DNA from: a virus
Direction: 5' to 3' (one strand)
Virus record (IMG/VR): IMGVR_UViG_3300047483_000493
Span: 1 to 40,747 of that record
Length of the DNA stretch: 40,747 bases
Position numbers and translations under genes: made by a program
Part shown: positions 33,874-40,747 of the stretch, piece by piece
Position numbering within the stretch: the first letter of the stretch is position 1
How the letters are laid out: each line of letters starts with the position of its first letter
Notes under the pieces: generated by a model
Databases searched by the model: none
What the model saw: only the letters and a program-made list of their open reading frames with translations
What the model was told of the DNA's origin: nothing

Positions 33874-33905
33874 TGATTTTGATGATTTAATTATCAAAAT
33901 CATTT
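33871..33905. repeat. 13-bp perfect inverted repeat at the end of the DUF262-HNH gene
   Basis: AAATGATTTTGAT (33871-33883) and ATCAAAATCATTT (33893-33905) are exact reverse complements around a nine-base loop. The structure includes the DUF262-HNH stop codon and overlaps the -33 element of the polymerase promoter by three bases. No T-tract follows on the minus strand, so it is not a standard terminator. It could be an operator or an mRNA 3' stabiliser. Confidence 0.6.
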
Positions 33906-35377
33906 TCATCAAATTCATCTAAAGTTATTTCATTTTCATTCAATGGTTTATCATTTTCATGAACTTCCTTATGACATGGTTTGTGTAATATAACCATATT
34001 GGCAACTTCGTTTGGACCTCCTTTAGAATATTTTTTAAGGTGGTGAGCCTCATCTCCAATATAAACTCTCTTACCACAATGAGGACAGATTGAATCCTGA
34101 TTTAATAATACCTCCCAACGTTGTAATTTATTTATATTTCTGCTTAATTCTCGAAGTTGAATACCAGACGATTCATTAAATTTTTCCAAATCGCCATTGA
34201 CATTCTTTAATTGCTGTTGTAAATAAAAATCTGTTTCGTTTGATAATGTAATGATAACATCTTTATCATCTCGTCTGGCCATATCAGTAATCCACCACGA
34301 TTCTTTAACTCCGATAGTAACTTTACCTTTTGATTTCATAAAATATTTATACATTGTATTAAAATATACAAATAATTTATCATAATCAGTAATCAATACA
34401 TCATACTCTTTTCGTAAATCAATTAAAATATACATTAATAAACGAATTGAACCTTTACCATATTCTTTAACTGCAGTTGGTGGTATTGCTTCAATGAATT
34501 TATCGATATCATTTATAGTCTTAGTAAATTTTAAATCTAATGATGATTTACAAAGGGATTCCAAATCTTTTTTATTTACTTTTTTTGGACCAATTTTATA
34601 ATAATAATACAATCTAAGAATTAAATCAGCTGCCGTAAATCTATTAGTTTCAATTCCAACTTTATCAAAATTGATAGTATCATTCCATTTTCGTGCTTGT
34701 TCGTATAACGCTGATTCGGTTGCTAATAAAATTTCGATATTCACTAAATTAGTGGAACCAGTATTCAAATCTTTAAATAATTGTCTAATTTCTTCTTCAG
34801 TTCCCTCATATAATACAACTGGTAAATATGTTGAATAAAATACATCTTCGATTAATTCCTTACCATTAGGAAGTTCTTCTACGATTTGTTTATAGGTTAA
34901 TCCGGAAATATCTACTTTTAATTTAAATTTGCCGGTAATAAAAGTTCCTTTACCTAACGCAAATTCGTTTGTAATAAATTTTATTAATGTAGACCAGCGT
35001 TGTTGACCATCTATAATTTCTAAAATATCCTCTTCTCTACGATATGAAAAATATAAGGGATTTGTTAATTGATTGTTAAATATTGCCTTAATGATTGATT
35101 GTTTACCTTTGAGGTCTTTAACAAATTTTCTTTGAAATCTAGTTGGTATTACTATTTTATTTGAAATATTTTCAAAATTGATAGTATCAATTTTATCACA
35201 CTTACCCATTGTTAAATCAGCCAAAGACATACCATTGTTTTTATTAGGCTCGCCACGATACATACGAATATCAAATCCTTGTTTGACTTGTAAACGTTGT
35301 CTAATTGTCTTTCCACCTACATTTAATGTTAGTTCATCTGAAGTTAAATACCCTAATCCTGTTTTAAATTTTTCCAT
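33887..35377 (-). CDS. DUF262 (ParB-like) plus HNH nuclease, GmrSD-like
   Basis: This protein has 496 residues. The N-terminal domain shows the DUF262 pattern: VIPTRFQRKFVKDLKGKQSII near residue 77, then ILEIIDGQQRWSTLIKFI (DGQQR at 123-127), then FKDLNTGSTNLVNIEILLA near 201, which is the GmrS-type nucleotide-binding fold. A long helical middle follows. The C-terminus is HNH: CPHCGKRVY (Cys431, Cys434), then EAHHLKKYSKGGPNEVANMVILHKPCH. DUF262-HNH proteins include type IV restriction enzymes that cut modified DNA. On a phage it may attack competing phages or act on its own modified genome. It has its own promoter (35412-35443). Confidence 0.82.
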   Translation of the reverse strand: MEKFKTGLGYLTSDELTLNVGGKTIRQRLQVKQGFDIRMYRGEPNKNNGMSLADLTMGKCDKIDTINFENISNKIVIPTRFQRKFVKDLKGKQSIIKAIFNNQLTNPLYFSYRREEDILEIIDGQQRWSTLIKFITNEFALGKGTFITGKFKLKVDISGLTYKQIVEELPNGKELIEDVFYSTYLPVVLYEGTEEEIRQLFKDLNTGSTNLVNIEILLATESALYEQARKWNDTINFDKVGIETNRFTAADLILRLYYYYKIGPKKVNKKDLESLCKSSLDLKFTKTINDIDKFIEAIPPTAVKEYGKGSIRLLMYILIDLRKEYDVLITDYDKLFVYFNTMYKYFMKSKGKVTIGVKESWWITDMARRDDKDVIITLSNETDFYLQQQLKNVNGDLEKFNESSGIQLRELSRNINKLQRWEVLLNQDSICPHCGKRVYIGDEAHHLKKYSKGGPNEVANMVILHKPCHKEVHENDKPLNENEITLDEFDENDFDN

Positions 35378-35411
35378 TTATTTTAAGTTTTATATCTCTT
35401 AATCTTATATC

Positions 35412-35443
35412 CAAATATACAAATAATTTTTTACATTTCCAAA
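35412..35443 (-). promoter_or_regulatory. Bacteroidota-type promoter for the DUF262-HNH gene
   Basis: The minus strand reads TTTGGAAAT, a 20-base spacer counted from TTTG, and TATATTTG. The ATG at 35377 follows a 34-base A-rich stretch. It is an exact match to both elements. Confidence 0.75.
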
Positions 35444-35461
35444 TAAAAAGGTATTTATTTT

Positions 35462-36301
35462 TTAAAATTTATAAATTCCACCAACATTCCAAAATAAAAT
35501 AGTTCCTTCAATTTCATCAATGTTTTCTTCTAACCACTTCCATTGTTTAATATCCCAAAATTGATTACAAGGGAATGGTGCTGAATAGCCTTCCAATCTA
35601 TCCTCAAAAAGATATTCTGATTTTCTTATATTTAATGGAATTGGAATACCACTTCGTTTAAGTGTTTTGTTAATTGAACTTTCAGATGATACACACGTTG
35701 TCCAAACTTTTCTCTTTACTTTTGGAAAAAATTCTTTTAATTCTTCTCTATAATAACCTCTTACTAAACCTGCTAAGGTCACACCACTACCCGATGATAC
35801 AACTAAATTATCAAAATGTGTAAATGGTTGAATTCTATCTGCAAGGTAATCTTTGTAGAAATCGTGGTCAAAAGCGTAAGGTAGCATTTGCCATCCATTT
35901 TCAGATGCTATCTTCTTTAGTGAATTATACATAATTTGCATCATATTGGGTCTGATTGGATTCATATGAACCTTTGGAAACATTTCCTTAATCATACTCA
36001 AATATTCTTGTGAGATTTTCTTTGAATCAGGATATGATACATGAAATTCGATATCCAAATCTTCACAAATTGCTGCTAGTGCCCAACCTGTCCAACTTCC
36101 ATCTACTGAAAGGTGGGTTAATGGTTTAGATTTATCTACATACTTTTTTACTAATTCGTATAATGCTGCTACTTTTCCCCACGGAGGTAATAGTTGTCCA
36201 TCACCCATCAAATCATCTCTTTTTACCCACACTTCTCTACCTTTAATATGGTAAAGTTCTAATGGAGTATCTTCGTTCAATCCTTTCAATCCTAAATCCA
36301 T
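35462..36301 (-). CDS. PLP-dependent enzyme, fold type II (ACC deaminase/cysteine synthase-like)
   Basis: This protein has 279 residues. LELYHIKGREVWVKRDDLMGDG near the start and PPWGKVAALYELV near residue 39 give the family opening, with the lysine of WGKV as candidate PLP anchor. LTHLSVDGSWTGWALAAIC near 62 replaces the usual SNHGRA block. VVSSGSGVTLAGLVRGYY near 165 is the phosphate-binding glycine loop. FWNVGGIYKF at the end corresponds to the tryptophan/glycine end block. The enzyme is shorter than typical (about 330). Its start overlaps the asparagine-synthase-like gene by 10 bases, so the two act together. The substrate is unknown; amino-acid side chains or a modified base precursor are options. 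Confidence 0.75.
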   Translation of the reverse strand: MDLGLKGLNEDTPLELYHIKGREVWVKRDDLMGDGQLLPPWGKVAALYELVKKYVDKSKPLTHLSVDGSWTGWALAAICEDLDIEFHVSYPDSKKISQEYLSMIKEMFPKVHMNPIRPNMMQIMYNSLKKIASENGWQMLPYAFDHDFYKDYLADRIQPFTHFDNLVVSSGSGVTLAGLVRGYYREELKEFFPKVKRKVWTTCVSSESSINKTLKRSGIPIPLNIRKSEYLFEDRLEGYSAPFPCNQFWDIKQWKWLEENIDEIEGTILFWNVGGIYKF

Positions 36302-37797
36302 TGGTATATCCCTCCTGCGTTTGATGTTAATTCTCCTTTCATTTTTCTATGAGAGAATCCATGTATTTTTTCAAAATTATCACCGATAACGTTAATCATT
36401 TTTTTTCTATTCTTAAAATTGATATTCGGGTCATTTAAGATAATTTCTTCTATGTATTGTTTAAAGTTAGTTCCTTTTTGGAATGCCCTCTTTTCTTGGT
36501 CTAATATCTCATCTGGTAATTTTCCTCTAAATGCATTTGCAAGTGGTAATTTCCATTGTCCACCTTTACAAAGAAATTCATCAGTTAAGTTCGTAGTATA
36601 GTTTAAGAAATCAGTATCAAAGAATGGACATCTTAATTCGATTGTTCCATAATTCATAAAGATAGTATTTCCTCTTAGTAAATTTCCGTAGTATTGTTTT
36701 TCAAATAATTTTTTACGGACATCACTCCAATCTGGTTTCTTACTGAACATACGAAAAGTTCCATATGAACCATATGATTCATCACTACCCTCACCACTAA
36801 ATGCTACTTTGATTCCATCACTTGCCATTTGTTCTGCAATGAATGATTGTAAAATACCTACTTCCATTTGAACGGTTGATGGGTATTCAATTACTTTAAT
36901 TGAATCTAAGAATCTTTGTTTGATTATCTCATCGTTTTTAGGCACGAATACCTCAATCAATTCTACTCCTAAATACTTTGCACATACTCTTGCCTTTTGT
37001 AAATCTTTTGAGGTTTCATCAAATGCAATGGTATATGCTTTTAAGTTAGGAATTCGTTGTGAAAGTAAATAAGTAATAACTGCAGAATCAATACCACCAC
37101 TCAAAGATGTTGCAATCGGAACATCTGCCAATAATCTTTTATCTACCGCACGTTCTAATAATTTAAAAGTAGTATCTCTAACCTCATCATGTGATTCAAC
37201 TTTCGTTGGTTCGGATGAAAATTGGAAATAATAATTAGAATGAATAGTAAGTTTATCAGTATCTAAATCAATTTCAACTAAACTATTTTTTGGAACAAAT
37301 TTAATATCCGAAGTTTTATGCTGAGTAGTAATTGCTTTCAATTCACTTGCTACAATATATTGGTTTGTATTATAGATGTAAAGTGGTAATTTACCAACCC
37401 AATCTCTTGATAATATCAATTTATTATTATCGTAGATGATGAATGAAAACATTCCATCTAATCTTTTTAATTCACCTTCTTTATATAAAAATAGAATAAT
37501 TTCTGAATCTGAATTAGATTTGAATACATACCCACGTTCTTCGTATTCTTTACGCAACGTTGGGTAATTCCAAATCTCACCATTTACAACTAATTGAACA
37601 CCATCGTATTCCATCGGTTGATTACCTAATGGAGATGTATCATTAATTGATAAACGATTATGACCTAAAATAATATGTTTATCTCCATACTTAAATTCTC
37701 TAATACCGCGATTATCTCTACCACGATGTTCGATAGTTTCAAGCATTTCATTGACATCTTCTTTATTATAACCTATGGTTGCTACGATTCCACACAT
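36292..37797 (-). CDS. Asparagine-synthase-like glutamine amidotransferase
   Basis: This 501-residue protein starts MCGIVATIG with the catalytic Cys2 of an N-terminal-nucleophile glutaminase. LGHNRLSINDTSPLGNQPM and VVNGEIWNYPTLR near residue 70 finish that domain. PIATSLSGGIDSAVITYLL near 225 is the ATP pyrophosphatase loop, and IKVAFSGEGSDESYGSY near 330 the second signature. IELRCPFFDTDFLNY and LPDEILDQEKRAFQKG are C-terminal blocks. It would move an amide nitrogen from glutamine to an acid activated by ATP. In phages with unusual DNA it might amidate a base or side chain instead of aspartate. It follows the TS-like gene by one base. Confidence 0.88.
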   Translation of the reverse strand: MCGIVATIGYNKEDVNEMLETIEHRGRDNRGIREFKYGDKHIILGHNRLSINDTSPLGNQPMEYDGVQLVVNGEIWNYPTLRKEYEERGYVFKSNSDSEIILFLYKEGELKRLDGMFSFIIYDNNKLILSRDWVGKLPLYIYNTNQYIVASELKAITTQHKTSDIKFVPKNSLVEIDLDTDKLTIHSNYYFQFSSEPTKVESHDEVRDTTFKLLERAVDKRLLADVPIATSLSGGIDSAVITYLLSQRIPNLKAYTIAFDETSKDLQKARVCAKYLGVELIEVFVPKNDEIIKQRFLDSIKVIEYPSTVQMEVGILQSFIAEQMASDGIKVAFSGEGSDESYGSYGTFRMFSKKPDWSDVRKKLFEKQYYGNLLRGNTIFMNYGTIELRCPFFDTDFLNYTTNLTDEFLCKGGQWKLPLANAFRGKLPDEILDQEKRAFQKGTNFKQYIEEIILNDPNINFKNRKKMINVIGDNFEKIHGFSHRKMKGELTSNAGGIYQWI

Positions 37798-37798
37798 A

Positions 37799-38497
37799 TT
37801 ATCTATTTAATACTTCTAATAACTTATGAGTTTTTTTAGTTTCATCATTCATCTTACCGATATGACAAGAACATGCTAAAACTGATACCTTTCCTAATTC
37901 CATATTACTTTCTTTCGCTAAGAATTTACCCATCTCAACTAACGCAGTATAATCTGCATAACCTGATTTCGATACTCTATTTGAACGAATGATTGATGTT
38001 AGGTAGATTTTACCATTACGAGGTTTAATATCAATTGCTAACATACAAGGTTGTGAGTATGGATTTCTAGCATCTCTACTCGGGTCAAAGATAATCAATT
38101 CACATCTTTTAACTGCTTTACCAGTTTTTAAGATTTTAATTACGTTTTCTACCTGATTGAATGTTCCTTGCCATGCAACCATTCTACCCCAATATGAATC
38201 ACTCCATTTATCTTTGATAAATTTATATTCCAATCCTTCTTCTGCTTGAAAAAATGGACTATCTGAAACAAATGGTTGTGGTTCTAAGAATGTTACGGTC
38301 TTTGCATAATCAATTCTATCATCACCCATAATTTCTCTAAAATGAGGGTCAAACCAATCATCAGATTGAAATTCTGTGATTTCAGTCATCACATTTAATT
38401 CTTCGGTTAAATCACCTACTTTTACTCCGTTTGCAATAAGATGTTTAGATACCTTTACCCATGCATCGCCGGGAGATGTTGCTTCAATTACTGTCAT
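37799..38497 (-). CDS. Divergent thymidylate synthase / pyrimidine hydroxymethylase-like protein
   Basis: This protein has 232 residues. The C-terminal half matches the thymidylate synthase core: NPYSQPCMLAIDIKPRNGKIY with Cys151 in the position of the catalytic cysteine, then SIIRSNRVSKSGYADYTALVEMGKFLAKE (the RS arginine and helix), then LGKVSVLACSCHIGKM with a histidine in place of the HxY block. The N-terminal half is unusual and the pyrimidine-selecting Asn/Asp is not clearly conserved. It may make 5-hydroxymethyl pyrimidine or another modified pyrimidine. It is first in the operon with the amidotransferase and PLP enzyme, behind a promoter at 38528-38559. Confidence 0.6.
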   Translation of the reverse strand: MTVIEATSPGDAWVKVSKHLIANGVKVGDLTEELNVMTEITEFQSDDWFDPHFREIMGDDRIDYAKTVTFLEPQPFVSDSPFFQAEEGLEYKFIKDKWSDSYWGRMVAWQGTFNQVENVIKILKTGKAVKRCELIIFDPSRDARNPYSQPCMLAIDIKPRNGKIYLTSIIRSNRVSKSGYADYTALVEMGKFLAKESNMELGKVSVLACSCHIGKMNDETKKTHKLLEVLNR

Positions 38498-38527
38498 ATT
38501 ATTTTATTTATAGTTTTAGTATCCTAA

Positions 38528-38559
38528 CAAAGATACTATATTTTTTTAACATTTCCAAA
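38528..38559 (-). promoter_or_regulatory. Bacteroidota-type promoter for the TS-like operon
   Basis: The minus strand has TTTGGAAAT, a 20-base spacer counted from TTTG, and TATCTTTG. It lies immediately after the stop codon of the ABC-GNAT gene and 31 bases before the ATG at 38497. It would drive the TS-like, amidotransferase and PLP genes. Confidence 0.75.
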
Positions 38560-39732
38560 CTAAAATTGAAAAAATTTATTTAACATTTTTTTATTTACAA
38601 TATTATTATTACGCATTTCTGAAATAGGTTGTAATAATTCATCATATCCTTCTATTGGGTTTCCAACATATTCATGACAATATGATGCTCTTAATTTCAA
38701 CATTGTATATGCATTTTTTTGTAAATTTTTATCAGTTCGGATTTTACCATTAAATGGTGTTGGTTTCCAATTTGGATTATTTTCTCTATATTCACCTAAT
38801 GCAGGATTTACTGTTTTAGTATAATATTTTGCATTAGTATTTTTTATAATTCCTGCACAAAATTCAGATACTTTACTACCAATACCCATTCCTTGATAAT
38901 CTGGATTAACTACAATCCTGCTTTCTCTAAAAGATTTTTCTACACTATTTCTACCAATATGTCTTCCAATTACATTTATTGCAACGGGGTTACCATTCCA
39001 TTCAAACAATAAAAAAATGTAAGTGTTATTTACATTTTCTGTTAGATAATGATGTTTTTTGAAGAAATCCCAAGCTTTAGGTTCAACCCTACTAATTTGA
39101 AGTTCGATGTTTGGTCTTCCTTGCCGAAGCCATTCACCTCTTTCGAGTGTGCCTCCTTTTTGGGGTGAAAGTGTCCAATCAGGCATCAACCACTGCATTA
39201 TATCGTTATGACACGATGCTAGAATAATCTTTTTATTTTCTCTACGAATATATTTTTGTAATGCAAACGACATTGCCTTTGCAACATCTCTATCTACTAC
39301 TGATGTATATTCATCTATTAAAATAGTATCGCCATCTTTTGCAGAAGAAACTAAATATGCTAATTCAGCTCTATATTGTTCTCCGTTACTTAATAAGTGA
39401 AAAGGACGTAACCATGTTGGTATGGATGATAATCCCATTGATGTTAAAACCTTTCCTGCTTCACTCGGTTCTAACCAATCAAAATTTGAAATTAATGATT
39501 TTTCACTATCAAACTGAATTTTATTGATACCACCTAATTCTTTTAATATAGTAGATTTACCACTACCACTGCTACCATAAATGACACCAATATTCCAATC
39601 AAATGAGTTTAGAGATGAAATATCCATTGGAATAATTACTCTCGTTTCCTCTTTGTTTTGAATATCAAATGTATCATACACATATTGTGTGTATTTATCA
39701 TTTTTGATTGAATGTGATAATTCTATTTGCAT
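38560..39732 (-). CDS. ABC-type ATPase fused to Mom-like GNAT acyltransferase
   Basis: This protein has 390 residues. IGVIYGSSGSGKSTILKEL (Lys59) is Walker A, LLSNGEQYRAELA near residue 113 the ABC signature, TILIDEYTSVVDRD with Asp140-Glu141 Walker B, and SCH near 173 the switch histidine. No membrane segment is present, so it is not a transporter. From about 215, FFKKHHYLTENVNN and SRIVVNPDYQGMGIGSKVSEF (acetyl-CoA loop 280-285) form a GNAT domain. The HHYL block near its start resembles Mom of phage Mu, which modifies adenine in DNA. The fusion suggests ATP-driven DNA tracking with base acylation. It follows the methyltransferase by 4 bases. Confidence 0.75.
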   Translation of the reverse strand: MQIELSHSIKNDKYTQYVYDTFDIQNKEETRVIIPMDISSLNSFDWNIGVIYGSSGSGKSTILKELGGINKIQFDSEKSLISNFDWLEPSEAGKVLTSMGLSSIPTWLRPFHLLSNGEQYRAELAYLVSSAKDGDTILIDEYTSVVDRDVAKAMSFALQKYIRRENKKIILASCHNDIMQWLMPDWTLSPQKGGTLERGEWLRQGRPNIELQISRVEPKAWDFFKKHHYLTENVNNTYIFLLFEWNGNPVAINVIGRHIGRNSVEKSFRESRIVVNPDYQGMGIGSKVSEFCAGIIKNTNAKYYTKTVNPALGEYRENNPNWKPTPFNGKIRTDKNLQKNAYTMLKLRASYCHEYVGNPIEGYDELLQPISEMRNNNIVNKKMLNKFFQF

Positions 39733-39736
39733 TTAA

Positions 39737-40747
39737 TTACATTTTACGAAATATCCATATCGGCTCACAGAATGTTTTATCTTTGGCTTCTTCGTTCTTT
39801 TTCAATTCTTCTTCGGAATATCTTTCTTCATCACCATCTATAATCATTCCTGCCCCGGCAGAACCCGGTCTTTTGGCCATTTCCATACCCAAACACCCTT
39901 GATACTCTGCACCTTCTAAAGTGGAGATAAAATCGTTCATAGGGTTGGTAATTTCTTGTTGTCCTTTACCATCACCTTTTGATGATGCGTAGACATCTGC
40001 AATGTTCACTGCTAAGTAACCACCTTTTTTAATAGTAGGCCAAACATTAGCAATTGTCTTATGTAAGAAGTTTTTATTCCATTCATCGATTGTTTTATAT
40101 CGAACCCAACTTTGAGTATCATCGTATGAATATCTCTCTACGTTGAAATATGGAGGTGAGCTGAATACAATATCAAAATATTCTTTATACTCACTCAAAT
40201 CTAAATCTTCAGCAGGGGATTCATAAAAGGTTGATTTCTTTTTGGTTTCAAAAAATCCATTATGTTTTTCGTAAAAATCTGCTTGTTCTCTATAAATTGG
40301 ATGATTTTCAGTACGAGGGTCTATACCCACAAAATGTTCTCCAAATTCAGATGCATAAAAACCACATAATCTATCACCCCATCCTGCAGAAATATCTAAT
40401 ACGTTTTTTGCTTCAACGTAATCATATAATACTTTTGCAACATTTGGTTTAAATTGCGAACAAATATACTTTCGTAGGGATAAGCAAGTTCTTAGTGTGT
40501 TTTTGGTAATTTCATCAAACTTTAAGGTATATAATCCACCCATAAGTGAGAACATAAAATCAGGGTTATTCCAAGTACGGTATGGCCCAGGCGAGACCGT
40601 TCCATCTACACTCCAACGATTTGCTTGTTGAAAGTAATTAGATGCGGCGTTACCTGTGTTAATACGTCTTACAAATTGATTTTTTCCTTGAAATGTTAAG
40701 GGATATCGAGATTCGGCTGCCTTTCGTGGCACCCAATCACCTTCTGT
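39737..40747 (-). CDS. SPPY-type DNA methyltransferase (N-terminus beyond window)
   Basis: The frame is open to the right edge. A GTG at 40732 gives 331 residues, but in-frame sequence TEGDW continues upstream, so the true start is probably outside. VLDISAGWGDRLCGFYASEFG near residue 111 of the visible part is motif I, FVGIDPRTENH motif II, and DIVFSSPPYFNVERYSYDD near 187 the (S/T)PPY motif IV. GGYLAVNIADVY gives the next strand. It pairs in sequence with the 544-residue methyltransferase at 26820-28454 (GWG, SPPYFN, W-K/R-F acceptor block). It likely methylates an exocyclic amine in DNA, but the base is not determined. The ABC-GNAT gene follows by 4 bases. Confidence 0.82.
   Translation of the reverse strand, partial: TEGDWVPRKAAESRYPLTFQGKNQFVRRINTGNAASNYFQQANRWSVDGTVSPGPYRTWNNPDFMFSLMGGLYTLKFDEITKNTLRTCLSLRKYICSQFKPNVAKVLYDYVEAKNVLDISAGWGDRLCGFYASEFGEHFVGIDPRTENHPIYREQADFYEKHNGFFETKKKSTFYESPAEDLDLSEYKEYFDIVFSSPPYFNVERYSYDDTQSWVRYKTIDEWNKNFLHKTIANVWPTIKKGGYLAVNIADVYASSKGDGKGQQEITNPMNDFISTLEGAEYQGCLGMEMAKRPGSAGAGMIIDGDEERYSEEELKKNEEAKDKTFCEPIWIFRKM

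Overview
The window is a compact, AT-rich stretch of a large tailed-phage genome. Every convincing gene reads on the minus strand, genes overlap or nearly touch, and no gap exceeds about 190 bases. The replication core is T4-like: family B DNA polymerase (gp43 type), sliding clamp (gp45), clamp loader large and small subunits (gp44 and gp62), GroEL, GroES and an HNH endonuclease. Three signs point to a Bacteroidota (Flavobacteria-like) host. First, seven intergenic gaps carry the Bacteroidota housekeeping promoter pattern (TTTG, about 18-20 bases, then TAnnTTTG). Second, many secreted proteins have short signal peptides ending in FAQ, FGQ or YGQ. Third, two small lipoproteins resemble the C-terminal sorting domains of Bacteroidota secreted proteins. 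The host is inferred, not shown.

Layout, described from left to right although transcription runs right to left. 1-2157: the start of a virion-type protein with ESVNE repeats (cut by the window edge) and two SGNH-hydrolase-like proteins. 2189-11285: an unusual export and lysis block with a CsgG-like protein, a large low-complexity secreted protein, holin-like and spanin-like membrane proteins, a GH19 endolysin, two lipoproteins, and two large paralogous secreted proteins with dockerin-like and cohesin-like domains, one of which also carries a C-type lectin domain. An intrinsic terminator at 11371-11402 separates this from 11392-19576, a sugar-related operon of six glycosyltransferases, a third SGNH protein, two unknowns and a ribbon-helix-helix protein as first gene. 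19636-22764: a Cas4/RecB-like nuclease, a radical SAM protein with a neighbouring zinc-ribbon protein, and small acidic or basic unknowns. 22819-33818: nucleotide metabolism (IMPDH/GMP reductase), chaperonins and the replication genes, with a DNA methyltransferase and an HNH gene embedded. 33887-40747: a DUF262-HNH nuclease, a PLP-dependent fold-type-II enzyme, an asparagine-synthase-like amidotransferase, a thymidylate-synthase-like protein, an ABC-ATPase fused to a Mom-like GNAT domain, and a second SPPY methyltransferase cut by the right edge.

Two groups stand out. The right-hand enzyme set (TS-like, PLP, amidotransferase, ABC-GNAT and two SPPY methyltransferases) has the ingredients of an undescribed DNA-base hypermodification pathway, with the glycosyltransferases as possible later steps. 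The left-hand secretome (CsgG-like pore, lectin, cohesin/dockerin pair, lipoproteins) looks like phage-directed remodelling of the infected cell's surface. Both are inferences from domains and gene order.

The right half mostly starts genes with A-rich leaders behind host-type promoters. The left block mostly uses strong Shine-Dalgarno sequences and lacks such promoters, consistent with early and late gene classes.
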